This document shows, piece after piece, positions 19,813 through 30,308 of a stretch of DNA of 64,000 nt (the first letter of the stretch is position 1; each line of letters begins with the position of its first letter). The DNA is taken from contig NZ_CP087968.1 in NCBI RefSeq assembly GCF_024703895.1, positions 3,534,001 through 3,598,000 of the forward strand. The letters run 5' to 3'. The translations under genes and the position numbers were made by a program. This stretch comes from Nocardioides sp. B-3. GTDB lineage: Bacteria; Actinomycetota; Actinomycetes; Propionibacteriales; Nocardioidaceae. The notes beneath the pieces were generated by a model, which did not search any database, was not told where the DNA came from, and saw nothing but the letters and a program-made list of their open reading frames with translations.

Positions 19813-21184
19813 ATGAGCACCACGACTGACACGGCCGCAGGCGCCATACGACGCAAGGACAGGACGCACTACCTCTACCTCGCCGTCATCGCGGCGGTCG
19901 GGCTCGGCATCGCGGTCGGCCTCGTCGCCCCGGCGTTCGCGGTCGAGCTCAAGCCGATCGGCCGGGCCTTCGTGGCCCTGATCAAGATGATGATCCAGCC
20001 GGTCATCTTCTGCACGATCGTGCTCGGCGTCGGTTCCGTCCGCAGCGCCGCCAAGGTCGGCAAGGTCGGCGGCCCGGCGCTCGGCTACTTCATCGCGATG
20101 TCGACCGTCGCGCTCGCCATCGGCCTGCTGGTCGGCAACGTCCTGCACCCGGGCTCGGGGCTGCACCTCACCCCCGAGACGGCCGGTGCCGGCGCCGAGC
20201 AGGCAGCTGGTGCCCACGCGAGCACCACGGACCTGCTGCTCGGGATCATTCCCGACTCGATGCTGTCCGCGCTGACCTCCGGCGAGGTGCTGCAGACCCT
20301 GCTCGTCGCCCTGCTGGTCGGCTTCGCCCTGCAGGCCATGGGCCGCACCGGTGAGCCGATCCTGCGCGGCGTCGGCCACGCCCAGCGTCTCGTCTTCAAG
20401 GTGCTGACGATGGTCATGTGGGTCGCCCCGCTCGGCGCGTTCGGCGCCATGGCCGGCGTGGTCGGCGAGACCGGGATCGACGCTCTCAAGAGCCCGGCCG
20501 TGCTGATGCTCGGCTTCTACGCCACCTGCGCGGTCTTCGTCTTCGTCGTGCTCGGGACCCTGCTCAAGGCGACGACCGGCATCAACATCTTCGCGCTGCT
20601 GAAGTACCTCGCCCGCGAGTTCCTGCTGATCGTCTCGACCTCGTCGTCGGAGTCCGCGCTGCCGCGGCTGATCGCCAAGATGGAGCACGCCGGCGTCGAC
20701 AAGTCCACCGTGGGCGTCGTCGTGCCGACGGGCTACTCCTTCAACCTCGACGGCACCGCGATCTACCTGACGATGGCGTCGTTGTTCATCGCCTCGGCCC
20801 CGGGCGACCCGCTGTCGATCGGTGAGCAGCTCTCTCTGCTGGCCTTCATGATGATCGCGTCGAAGGGTGCGGCCGGTGTCACCGGTGCCGGCATGGCCAC
20901 CCCGGCCGGCGGCCTGAGCTCGCACCGTCCCGACCTGCTCGACGGCGTCGGCCTGATCGTCGGGATCGACCGGTTCATGTCCGAGTGCCGCGCGGTCACC
21001 AACTTCGCCGGCAACGCCGTGGCGACCGTGCTGATCGGCACTGGACCGGTGGCCTCGACCGCGAGCGGTTCCGACCGGGTGCTGGCCGGCGACGACCCGT
21101 TCTGACGAGACCACGATGCTCGACGAGGACGAGGCGCACGGCGCCCCGGTGCCGGTCGACGAGCGTGAGCCCGCTCTGGTCTGA
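19813..21184 (+). CDS. dctA: C4-dicarboxylate:cation symporter
   Basis: ATG 19813 with GGAGG at 19803-19807. DAACS family: multiple membrane helices, the serine-rich hairpin STSSSESALPRLI, the TM7 motif GYSFNLDGTAIYL, the second hairpin GAAGVTGAG and the LIVGIDRFMSECRAVTN region. Imports succinate, fumarate or malate with protons/sodium. The frame stops at 21105, but dropping one base there gives an acidic tail (DETTMLDEDEAHG ... EREPALV) ending at TGA 21182-21184, directly before a strong hairpin; I prefer this longer end. Probably controlled by the divergent CitA/CitB-type system. Confidence 0.92.
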
Positions 21185-21193
21185 GCCATGACA

Positions 21194-21227
21194 CCGTCGG
21201 CGCCCGGGTCATCCCGGGCGCCGACGG
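21194..21227. terminator. strong hairpin terminator after dctA
   Basis: A 15-bp perfect stem (CCGTCGGCGCCCGGG paired with its complement) with loop TCAT lies just after the dctA stop and before the convergent methyltransferase stop at 21232. There is no long T-run, as usual in high-GC actinobacteria. It can serve both strands. Confidence 0.8.
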
Positions 21228-21231
21228 CATT

Positions 21232-21964
21232 TCAGCGGCGTACGGCGTCGATCTCGAGTCGCACGTAGTCGATGACGGGCTCCCGCATGGCCAGCCGCAC
21301 TCGGCGTACGAAGTCGCGCTGGTCGTCCATCGGCAGGTCGACGAGGTAGGACCCGAGGTTGACCACCGCGAGATAGGTGTCGAGCACCTCCGGGTCATCG
21401 AGTCGCAACGGGTCGGGGGCGCAGCCGCACGTCCTCGACCTTGAAACCGGCGCGCTCGAGGGACGAGCGGGTCTCGTCGACGCCCTTGAAGGACGTGCCG
21501 AACTTGCCTTCGCCCGTGACCTCCACCAGCGCGTCGGTCATGATCGCGAGCTGACCCCGGCCGCCGCAGTCGGACGTGAGCCGCGCGCCCGGCACCATGG
21601 CGGCCGCGAGGTTGTGGAAGAGCAGGTCGTGGTCCTCGACCCAGTGGAAGGCGGCCACGCTCATCACCGCGTCGACCGGCTCGATCGGCAGCGGCTCGGT
21701 CAGGTCGGCGACGTGCAGCTCCACGTCGGGACCCAGCTTGGCCCGCGCCTCCTCGATCATCTTCGCGGAGCCGTCGATGCCGACGAGCTCGACGCCGGGC
21801 CAGCGTCCGAGCAGGGCGGCGCCGTCGCGGCCGGTGCCGCAGCCGGCGTCGAGCACCCGCTCGTCACCGGTCAGCCGCATCCGGTCCAGGACGCGCTGGC
21901 CCCGGGCGACGTGGGGGAGCGGGAGGGCGTCGTAGGTCATGGCGTCCCACTCGCGGGTGGCCAT
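21232..21964 (-). CDS. class I SAM-dependent methyltransferase
   Basis: About 243 residues from ATG 21962-21964. Rossmann motifs: motif I VLDAGCGTGRDGAAL, the acidic end of strand 2 (LVGIDGSAKMIEEARAK), HVADLTEPLPIEPVDAV and MSVAAFHWVEDHDLLFHNL. Resembles trans-aconitate methyltransferase-type enzymes; the substrate is unknown. An extra C near 21417 shifts the frame; the corrected tail (VLDTYLAVVNLGSYLVDLP ... RLEIDAVRR) stops at 21232-21234. Overlaps the stop of the acyl-CoA dehydrogenase (ATGA), so the two are one transcript. Confidence 0.82.
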
Positions 21965-23595
21965 CAGAGCACCGGGGTGGTGCGGTCGACGATGGCGCGC
22001 AGGTCGCCGCCGGGCAGGGTGCCGAAGGTCCCGTTGAAGGACGTCCCGAGCCGCGAGGCGCAGAACGCGTCGGCCACCTCGGGAGTGCCGAACCGCACGA
22101 GCAGCGAGCCCTGCAGGCAGGCGGCCATCTGGCTGGCGAGCCGGCGGGCACCGACCTCGAGACCGGCCACGTCGCCGAGCAGGGCGAGGGTGTCGTCGAT
22201 CGCCCGGTCGAGGCGGTGGTCGACGCCGCGAGCGGCCCCGACCTCGGTGATCCACGCCTCCAGCACCTCCGGCTCGCGGGTCAGCGCGCGCAGCACGTCG
22301 AGCGCGTTGACGTTTCCCGAGCCCTCCCAGATCGAGTTCAGCGGCGACTCACGGAAGAGCAGCGGCATCCCCGACTCCTCGGCGTAGCCGTTGCCGCCCG
22401 GGCACTCGAGCGCCTCGGCGACCATGAAGGGGGTGCGCTTGCAGACCCAGAACTTCGCCAGCGGCAGTGCGATCCGTCGCAGCGCGGCCTCGTGCGCGTC
22501 GCCCGGTCGGTCCACCGCGGCGGCGAGCCGGAGCGCGAGGGCGGTCGCGGCCTCGGACTCGACGGCCGGGTCGGCGATGACGTTCTGCATGAGCGGCTTG
22601 TCGACCAGCGGGCCGCCGAAGGCCGATCGGTGGGACACGTGCCACGACGCCTCGGCCAGCGCTCGACGCATCAGCGAGGCGGAGCCGAGGACGCAGTCGA
22701 GACGGGTCGCGGCCACCATCTCGATGATCGTGCGTACGCCGCGGCCCTCGTCGCCGAGGCGCTGCGCGACGGTCCCGTCGAACTCCAGCTCGGAGCTCGC
22801 GTTGGACCGGTTGCCGAGCTTGTCCTTGAGCCGCACCACGTCGAGCTGGTTGCGCGTGCCGTCCGCCAGCACCCGCGGGACCACGAAGCAGGTCACCCCG
22901 CCCTCGGTCTGGGCGAGCACCGGGAACAGGTCGTTCATCGGGGCGCTGGTGAACCACTTGTGCCCGTGCAGCGTGTAGAAGCCGTCCTCCGAGGTGGGCC
23001 GCGCCAGCGTCACGTTGGCACGGACGTCGGAGCCACCCTGCTTCTCGGTCATGCCCATGCCCGCCAACGCGCCGACCTTGTCGGAGCGGGCGCGCACACC
23101 CGGGTCATAGCGGCGCGAGGCCAGCAGTGGCGTCCACTCCTTGGCGATCGCGTCGTCGGCTCGCAGCGCCGGCACTGCGGCGTACGTCATGGAGATCGGG
23201 CAGCCGTGGCCCGGCTCGGTCTGCGACCGGGCGAAGAAGCCCGCCGCGCGACGCACGTGGGCGTGGGGCGCGTCCGACTCCCCGGGGGCGGCGGCGAGGC
23301 CGTGCCCGATGCCGCGCTCCATCAACCAGTGCCACGACGGATGGAAGGCGACCTCGTCGATCCGGTTGCCGTAGCGGTCGTAGGGCGTGAGCTCGGGGTG
23401 GTGCTGGTTGGCGAGCATGCCGTGCTCGCGCGCCTCCGCGGTGCCGGCCTCGACCCCGAGCAGGGTCAGGTCGTCGACGAGATCCGCGGAGCCGTGGCGG
23501 GTGATCGCCTCGGTCAGCGCGACGTCGGAGGTCACGACATTGTGACCAATCAGTGGCGGTGCCCGGTTCATCGATGCCCGGAATGACGCGTCCAT
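21964..23595 (-). CDS. AidB-like acyl-CoA dehydrogenase
   Basis: About 543 residues, intact. Family features: GMGMTEKQGGSDVRAN, HGHKWFTSAPMNDLF, LDVVRLKDKLGNRSNASSELEF and a late ESPLNSIWEGSGNVNALD-type flavin loop, all as in AidB and long-chain/isovaleryl-type acyl-CoA dehydrogenases. ATG at 23595 or the internal Met eight codons later (MNRAPPLIGHNV) could be the start; the latter fits the usual AidB N-terminus. AidB in E. coli belongs to the alkylation response, but most homologues have no proven role. Followed by an overlapping methyltransferase. Confidence 0.85.
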   Translation of the reverse strand: MDASFRASMNRAPPLIGHNVVTSDVALTEAITRHGSADLVDDLTLLGVEAGTAEAREHGMLANQHHPELTPYDRYGNRIDEVAFHPSWHWLMERGIGHGLAAAPGESDAPHAHVRRAAGFFARSQTEPGHGCPISMTYAAVPALRADDAIAKEWTPLLASRRYDPGVRARSDKVGALAGMGMTEKQGGSDVRANVTLARPTSEDGFYTLHGHKWFTSAPMNDLFPVLAQTEGGVTCFVVPRVLADGTRNQLDVVRLKDKLGNRSNASSELEFDGTVAQRLGDEGRGVRTIIEMVAATRLDCVLGSASLMRRALAEASWHVSHRSAFGGPLVDKPLMQNVIADPAVESEAATALALRLAAAVDRPGDAHEAALRRIALPLAKFWVCKRTPFMVAEALECPGGNGYAEESGMPLLFRESPLNSIWEGSGNVNALDVLRALTREPEVLEAWITEVGAARGVDHRLDRAIDDTLALLGDVAGLEVGARRLASQMAACLQGSLLVRFGTPEVADAFCASRLGTSFNGTFGTLPGGDLRAIVDRTTPVL

Positions 23596-23612
23596 GTGAC
23601 TACCGTAGGGCC

Positions 23613-24582
23613 ATGGCCGAAGCGAGTTCGCAGCATCCTGTGCTGCGCTCGATCCAGGTCCGGTGGGCGGTCTTCCGGACCACCTCTGGCGACTCGTGGT
23701 CGCCACCGTCGGCTCGTGCATGCGCTATCGCGTCACCGGCCTCGCGGCGGAGGCAGCCTTCTTCGCGGTGCTGTCCGTGCCGCCACTGATCTTCGCGCTC
23801 CTGCAGGTGCGGTGGGCTACGTGACGGACCAGTTCTCGCCCGCCGACATCGCCGAGGTCCGGGGCGCGATCATCGACCCGGCTTCTCGCGGGCTGACCGA
23901 GAAGGCCGTGCACGACATCATCACGCCGACCCTCAACTCCGTGCTGCGCGGCGGCCGGTTCGACGTGGTCTCGGTCGGCTTCGTGCTCGCCCTGTGGTCG
24001 GGCTCGCGGGCACTCAACGTCTTCGTCGACACCATCACGATCATGCACGGGCTGGGCGGTCACCGCGGGATCGTGAAGACCCGGGCGCTGTCGTTCGGCC
24101 TCTACGTCCCGGCGATGCTCACCGGCATGGTCACGCTGCCGCTCGTCGTCGCGGGGCCCTCGCTGATCCGGGACTGGTTGCCGGAGCGGTTCGAGTTCGT
24201 GATGTCGTTCTACTGGCCGATCGTGATCGTGCTGTGCATCTGCTTCCTCGCCACGCTCTACCACGTGTCCGTGCCGGTGCGGACGAACTGGGCGTTCAAC
24301 CTCCCGGGCGCGACGTTCTCCCCGGTGGCCCGGATCGGCGGATCGTTCGTCCTGCGCTGGGTCCTCACCGTGACCGCCGCGGAGTCGCGGTCGATCTACG
24401 GGCCGCTGGCCGCGCCCATCGCCGTACTCCTGTGGCTCTATCTCCCGGCCATCGCCGTGCTCATCGGAGCGGCGGTCAACGCCGCCTTCGACACCGTCTT
24501 TCCGCAGGGCACCACGACCCGGGCGAGACTCGAGCTCGTCCAACGCCTGCGCGCGGCGATCACGTCCAAGGACGCGGCGTGA
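23613..24582 (+). CDS. YihY/BrkB family inner-membrane protein
   Basis: About 320 residues from ATG 23613, divergent from the AidB-like gene with 17 bases between the starts. Frame breaks near 23680 and 23808 are bridged; corrected, it reads CMRYRVTGLAAEAAFFAVLS, then SRGLTEKAVHDIITPTLN, WSGSRALNVFVDTI and a set of six membrane helices ending LLWLYLPAIAVLIGAAVNA. That is the YhjD/BrkB pattern. Function poorly known (proposed transporter or envelope role). The end is 12 bases from the potassium channel gene. Confidence 0.8.
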
Positions 24583-24594
24583 AAGACTCCGCCC

Positions 24595-25689
24595 GTGCAT
24601 GACCTCTCCGCGACGTCAGCGGCCTCCAGCAGCGGGCGCGTGGCCCTGCCGGAGCGCGTCCGTTCCCCATGGTGGGTGCTCGGTCGACGCGTGCTTGCCG
24701 CCGTCTCGATCTCGGTCGGCACGGTCGTGCTGGTCTACCTCGACCGTCGGGGCTACATCGACGGAAACGACCCGACCGGCCGGAGTCGACCTCATCGACT
24801 CGATCTACTACACCACCGTCACGCTGAGCACGACCGGCTACGGCGACATCACCCCTGTCGACGAGCGCGGCGGCTGATCAACGCATTCGTCATCACCCCG
24901 GCCCGCGTCGCCTTCCCCGGTGCTGCTGATCGGGACCACCCCCGGAGGTCCTTGCCTCCCCGGGGCCGCGAGATGTTCCGGGTCGCCCGGTGGAGGAAGA
25001 ACATGGGAGAGCACGTCGTCGTCGTCGGCTACGGCACCAAGGGACGCAGCGCCATCGAGACGCTCGTCAACAACGGTCACGACCGCGAGGCGATCATCGT
25101 CGTCGACCCGAGCCCGGTGGCGAAGGAGGAAGCCCACCGCGACGGCCTCGCGGTCATCACCGGCGACGCGACGCGGCGTGAGGTGCTGCGCAGTGCGCGG
25201 GTCCAGCTCGCGACGCACGTCATCATCACCACCGACAGCGACGCCTCGAACGTCTTGTCCACCCTCACTGTGCGCCAGCTCAACCCCGACGCTTGGATCG
25301 TCGCCGCGGTCCGTGAGCAGGAGAACGTCCCGCTCATGCGCCAGTCCGGTGCCAACTCCGTCATCACCTCCTCCGACGCTGTCGGGCGACTGCTCGGTCT
25401 CTCGTCCATGTCGCCGATGCTCGGCTCCGTGATGGAGGACCTCCTGACGTACGGCGAAGGGCTCGAGGTCGCCGAGCGCGACCTGCTCGTCAGCGAGGTC
25501 GGCAAGCCCCCGCAGTCGTTGCCCGACCAGGTCATCGCGGTCGTGCGCGACGAGAAGGTCTACCGCTACTTCGACCCCGTCGTGACGCTGCTGGCGCGAG
25601 GCGACCGGCTCATCGTCGTACGCCCCGCGAAGGAGCTGCCCCGGGCGCCGCGCCCCGGGACCCACGGGGAAGACACCTCCGAGGACTGA
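24595..25689 (+). CDS. potassium channel with TrkA-N (RCK) domain
   Basis: GTG start at 24595. One or two N-terminal helices (RVLAAVSISVGTVVLVYL), the pore helix and selectivity filter TTVTLSTTGYGDITP, a second membrane helix (INAFVITPARVAFLVLLIG), then an RCK domain (GEHVVVVGYGTKGRSAIETL, VVDPSP, GDATRREVL, TTDSDASNVL) and a TrkA-C-like end. Ligand-gated K+ channel of the MthK/Kch kind. Indels near 24780, 24872, 24917 and 24944; three of them are at expected CCAGG/CCTGG (T-G-Q-V-D-L, F-L-V-L-L, T-L-E-V-L). Confidence 0.87.
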   Translation: MHDLSATSAASSSGRVALPERVRSPWWVLGRRVLAAVSISVGTVVLVYLDRRGYIDGNDPTGRSRPHRLDLLHHRHAEHDRLRRHHPCRRARRLINAFVITPARVAFPGAADRDHPRRSLPPRGREMFRVARWRKNMGEHVVVVGYGTKGRSAIETLVNNGHDREAIIVVDPSPVAKEEAHRDGLAVITGDATRREVLRSARVQLATHVIITTDSDASNVLSTLTVRQLNPDAWIVAAVREQENVPLMRQSGANSVITSSDAVGRLLGLSSMSPMLGSVMEDLLTYGEGLEVAERDLLVSEVGKPPQSLPDQVIAVVRDEKVYRYFDPVVTLLARGDRLIVVRPAKELPRAPRPGTHGEDTSED

Positions 25690-25693
25690 TCCC

Positions 25694-26360
25694 TCAGGGC
25701 TCGAAGCGGTAGCCGATCCCGGGCTCGGTGACCAGTGCCGCGGGCGGGAAGGGTCTGTCTCGAGCTTCTTGCGCAGCGCCGCGAGGTGGACCCGCAGGTA
25801 GTTGGACTGCGAGTCGAAGCCCGGTCCCCACACCTCGTGCAGCAGGTCGCGCTGGTCCACGAGACGCCCGGGCGTGCGGGTCAGCACGAGCAGCAGCGAC
25901 CACTCGGTGGGCGTCAGCCGGACGGGCGTCCCGGCTCGGGTGACGGTGCGCGAGCCCGGATCGATCACGAGCTCGCCGGCCATCAGCCTCGGCTGCTCGG
26001 TGCCGGCCCGCCGGGCCGCCGACCGGATGCGGGCGAGCAGCTCCTCGAGACCGAAGGGCTTGGTGACGTAGTCGTCAGCGCCCGCATCGAGCGCCTCGAC
26101 CTTGTCGGCCGAGTCGGTGCGCGCCGAGAGCACGATGACGGGCACCGGGCTCCACGCACGGAGCTGGCGCAGCACCTCGATGCCGGGGACGTCGGGCAGA
26201 CCCAGGGTGCGAGGATGACGAGGTCGGGGGAGTCCTCGCGGCAGGCCTGCAGCGCGGTCCGGCCGTCCCCGGCGGTCAGGGCGTCGCAGCCGTTCGCCCG
26301 CAGGCCGATGGCGAGGGTACGGCGCAGGCCGGGCTCGTCGTCGGTGACCGGGATCCTCAT
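25694..26360 (-). CDS. kdpE: KdpE-type response regulator (OmpR family)
   Basis: About 222 residues from ATG 26358-26360. Receiver domain (TDDEPGLRRTLAIGLRANG, VPVIVLSARTDSADKVEAL, the Lys in DDYVTKPFG), then an OmpR-type winged HTH (LTPTEWSLLLVLTRTPGRLV, SNYLRVHLAALRKKLE). Frame breaks near 26207 (before GLPDVPGIEVLRQLRAW) and near 25750. Overlaps the kinase stop by three bases (ATGA). No kdpFABC genes are in the window; the next gene on the same strand is an APC/KimA-like permease, which is a plausible target. Confidence 0.83.
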
Positions 26361-27698
26361 GGGGTGGCCAGCTCGACGGTCATGGTCAGCCCGCCACCCG
26401 GAGTGGGTGAGGCGATGAGGGTGGCGCCCTGCGCCTCGGCCGGGCCGCGGGCGACCGCCGGCCCAGTCCGATGCCCTCGCCGGCGGTGACGTCGCCGAGC
26501 CGCTGGAACGGCTCGAAGAGGCGAGGCAGGTCTGCCTCGGCCACGCCGCGGCCGTGGTCGGCGACGATCAGCAGCACCCGCCTGCCCTCGGATCGGGCGG
26601 AGATCGATCCGCCGCCTCCGTGCCGGATCGCGTTGGACGCCGGGTTCTCGACGACGCGCTCCACTAGGCCGGGATCGCAGAGAACCTCGGGCAGGCCCTC
26701 GGCCACGCTGAGGAGATCTCGCTGCGGGAGACCCCGCAGGGCGTGCTCGACCACGTCCCCGAGCGCGGTCGGGACCATGATCGGACTGACCGCACCGGTC
26801 TGGAGCCGGCTCATGTCGAGCAGGTCGGTGACGATGCGCGTGAGCCGGGTCGTGGCCGTCCCGACCGTGTCGAGCAGTGCTTCGCGGTCGCCCGCTGCCA
26901 GCTGTCCGGACGGCAGGGTGAGGGGTGTCGACCGCCGCCCGGATCTCCGCGAGCGGTGTGCGCAGGTCGTGCGACACGGCAGCGAGCAACGCCGTACGCG
27001 TGCGGTTGCCGGCCTCGAGCTCGCGCGCGGCCTGCACCCGGCGACCCATCTCCTCTCGCTCGGTGAGGACGCCGAGGTGGGACGCGAAGGCCGATGCGAT
27101 CCGGTGATCGGCGAGCGAGAGGGACGGCCCGCGCACCACCAGCGCCAGCTGCCTTCCCGCCGGGGCGACCACCACGTCGGGCTGGGGCTCGGGAGCGGTC
27201 CCGGCGCTCACGAGCGCGACGTCCGCGGCCCGGAACGTCGTGCGGACCCGGGGCCAGCAGGGCGTCGACCTCGAGCTCACCGCCGAGGACAGAGCGGTTG
27301 AGCATGGCCAGCGTCTCCGCCTCGTGCCGTGCCTGTTCGGCCTGCCGCAGCCGCGACGCGGCCGCGTCCACCACCGCTGACACGGCGAGGGCGGTGACCA
27401 CGAAGACGGCGAGGGCGAGGACGTCCTGCCCGGACTGGATGGCCAGCGTGTGCAGGGGCGGCGTGAAGAAGAAGTTCAGCAGGGCGGCGCTGGCAGCCGC
27501 CGCGGCCACTGCCGGCCAGCGACCGCCCACCGGGGCGACGGCCACGGTCAGCCCGAGGAACAGCAACGCCTCGTTGCCCAGCGCAGGCTCGTCCCGGTGG
27601 GGGAGCATCACGGCCGTCAGCACCCCGGGCCCCGCGAGCGCGAGCAGCCAGCCCGACACGAGCCGGGTCGTGCCGAGCGTCGAGCTCTCGTCGCGCAT
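26357..27698 (-). CDS. KdpD-like sensor histidine kinase lacking the N-terminal KdpD/Usp domain
   Basis: About 447 residues from ATG 27696-27698. It begins directly with the four-helix DUF4118 membrane region of KdpD (LVSGWLLALAGPGVLTAVML, ALLNFFFTPPLHTLAI, VVTALAVSAVV), then a GAF-like linker, the H-box AAVSHDLRTPLAEIRAAVD and the catalytic ATPase (VVENPASNAIRHGGGG, VADHGRGVAEADLPRLFEPF). The cytoplasmic KdpD/universal-stress domain of full-length KdpD is absent. Frame breaks near 27250, 26925 and 26460. Possibly responds to K+ or membrane state, as full KdpD does. Confidence 0.8.
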
Positions 27699-27721
27699 GG
27701 CGCCCATCCTGCCGGGCGACG

Positions 27722-29663
27722 TCACCCGACGTGCACGTGCGGTCGTCGGTGCCGCTCGGGCTCGGCACGACGCAGCACCTCGCGGGTCACGGGCGCCACC
27801 TCGCCCTGCCCGAAGAGCAGGAACCGCAGGAAGTGCAGCGCCGGGTTGCCCTCCGTCCACTCGAAGTAGACGTGCGGCACGACGCCCGAGACGTCACGCA
27901 CGTGCAGCGTCAGGGCGGCCAGTGCGTTGGGCACCGAGGAAGACTCCAGCGTGATCACCCGGTAGTGGTCGTGCAGCACCTCGCCGCGCACCCGCAAGCT
28001 GGCCTCGAAGTCGCTGGGGTCGCGCACCGTGACCTCGACGAAGATCACGTCGGGGTCGTTCGGGAGATCGTGGTCCAGACGGAGCTGGCGCACCTTGTCG
28101 GCGTACTCCGCTCGGTCCCGGGCATCGGGGTGGTTGGCGACGAGGCGGATCGTCCGGCGGGCGCAGTCCCGCAGGAAGACTCGGCTGGTGGCGTCCAGCG
28201 TGACCTCGGTGGTGCGCAGCTCGAAGACGCGACGAAGCCGGGAGAGCAGTGAGACACCCATGATCGCGGCGATGAAGCACAGGCCGATCTTGAGGCCGTC
28301 GGGACGCTCGACCACGTTGTCCGGGGTCGTGTAGACGAAGACCAGCGTCACCGCGCCGAAGGCGGCGGTCAGTCGCCGCTGCCCGTCGCGACGGCAGGCG
28401 AGGGTCACCGCGACGGAAGCACTCGTCATCAGCACGAGCACACCGGTCGCATAGGCGCCGCCCTGTGCGTCGACGTCGGCATCGAAGATCCGGGTGATCA
28501 GGAACGCCGTCGCGGTGAGCACGAGCACCAGCGGGCGCACGGCGCGCGCCCACTCCGGTGCCATCCCGTAGCGCGGCAGGTAGCGCGGGATCAGGTTCAG
28601 CATGCCGGCCATCGCCGAGGCGCCGGCGAACCAGAGGATCGCGATCGTGGAGGCGTCGTAGACGGTCCCGAAGACGTTGCCGAGGTGCTGGTGCGCGAGG
28701 AAGGCCAGTGCACGCCCGTTGGCCTGACCGCCATCGGCGAAATCCTCGGCGGGGATGAGCAGCGTGGTCACCAGCGAGCTGGTCACCGGGGAAGCCGCTC
28801 ATGATCAGCGCGGCCGTCGTCAACAGGCGCTGCGTGCCCCGGATCCGGGCTTCCGGGTTGGCTGCCGTGTCCTCGACGCTCCCGCGCACGTGCGGCATCA
28901 CGGCGACACCGGTCTCGAAGCCGGACATGCCCAGCGCCGAGGCTCGGGAAGACCATCAGCGACACCGCGATCATCGCGATCGGGTCCCCGTGGGTGCGGG
29001 TGAGCGCGTCCGTCCAGTCGGGCACGACGTGCGGGTGGGTGGCGATCTGCCACAGGCCGACGCCGATCACCACGACGTTGAGGAGGAGGTACGCCGCAAC
29101 GAGCGCTACGGCAACCCCGATGGCCTCAGTGAACCCGCGCAGGAAGACACCGCCCAACATGGCCAGCAGGCCCGGGGGTGATCAGGAGGTGGTGGCCGTC
29201 GAGGAACGGGTGCAGTGCCGGGTTCTCGATCAGGTGCGCGGTCGCGTCCGCGGCCGAGAGGGTCATCGTGATGATGAAGTCCGTCGCTGCGAAACCGAGC
29301 AGCACCAGCACGAAGGCCTTGCCCTTCCAGAAGGACAGCAGCCGCTCGAGCATCGCGATCGAACCCTCGCCGTGCGGGCTCTCGCGGGCGACGCGGCGGT
29401 AGACGGGCAGTGCGCCCAGCAGGGTGAGGGCCACCAGCACCGGGGTCGCCATGGGGGACAGCAAGCCTGCGGCGAGCGCCGCGATGCCCGGCTGGTAGCC
29501 GAGCGTCGAGAAGTAGTCGACGCCGGTGAGGCACATGACCTTCCACCGGGGAGTGGCCGTGGCCGGCCTTCACCTCGCCGCCCAGCCCACCGCCGTACAT
29601 CCAGCGCGTGACCGGGGTGTCGGGGGAAGGCTCGGGGCGCAGCTCGGTGCCGGCGTAGGTCAT
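27722..29663 (-). CDS. APC-superfamily permease, KimA/Kup-like potassium or amino-acid transporter
   Basis: About 645 residues from ATG 29661-29663. N-terminal part [31 protein letters not shown], then about twelve membrane helices and a C-terminal cytoplasmic domain of ~170 residues ([38 protein letters not shown]). Length and C-terminal domain resemble KimA/YdaO-type K+ importers more than simple amino-acid permeases. Four frame breaks near 29545, 29178, 28943 and 28788 all fall where CCTGG restores the sequence (S-W-W-K-V-M, T-L-G-L-L, S-L-A-L-G, F-L-V-T-S). Next to kdpDE-like genes. Confidence 0.78.
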
Positions 29664-29789
29664 GTCGCCAGCGTCCGGCCGTCCGGCGCTGGCGCCGGAG
29701 ATCTTGACGCGATCTTGACGCGGGCGCAGGCAACCAGATCGGAGGGCCGGGCGGTTCAATGGTCAGTGGCTCTGACCGAGGGGGATCGC

Positions 29790-30308
29790 GTGGGCGCAGA
29801 ACCGGCTGGATTCCGGGAGTTCGTGGTGGCGCGCTCGCCGGCACTGCTGCGCACCGCTTGGATGCTCACGGGTGACGGAGCGCTGGCCGAGGACCTCCTG
29901 CAGACGGCGCTGGCCGGGACCCGGCCGCACTGGAAGCGGATCGCGGACGGCCAGCCGGAGGCCTACGTACGCACGGTGATGGTGCGCACCAGCTCGAGCT
30001 GGCGCGCTCGTCGCTGGACGGGAGAGAGACCCAGCTCGGACGCGCTGCCCGAGACGGGAGCCGACCAACGCCGCCCCGACGAGACCGCCCGGGTCGACGA
30101 CCGGGCCCAGCTGGCGACTGCCCTCGGGTCCTTGCCGGTGGGCCAGCGGCAGGCCGTGGTGCTGCGGTTCTTCGACGACCTCTCGGTCGAGGCGACCGCG
30201 CAGATCATGGGCTGCTCGACGGGGACCGTGAAGAGCCAGACGGCGAAGGGTCTCGTGAAGCTGCGCTTGGCCATGGAAGTGACCGCCGTCCCGGGAGGGG
30301 AGAGAACG
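29790..30308 (+). CDS. SigE-family ECF RNA polymerase sigma factor
   Basis: GTG at 29790 with GAGGGGG at 29778-29784. About 170 residues: region 2 (FREFVVARSPALLRTAWMLT, DLLQTALAGTRPHWKRI) and region 4 (ALGSLPVGQRQAVVLRFFDD, ATAQIMGCSTGTVKSQTAKG). These small sigmas of actinobacteria usually act with a downstream membrane protein. The frame has no stop before the next ATG at 30309, so the two are joined in frame in this sequence; the strong GGAGGGGAG just before 30309 argues for a separate gene. Confidence 0.85.

Noticed and set aside
19747..21189. 480-codon minus-strand open frame across dctA
   Set aside because: Shadow of dctA; repetitive charged sequence without domains.
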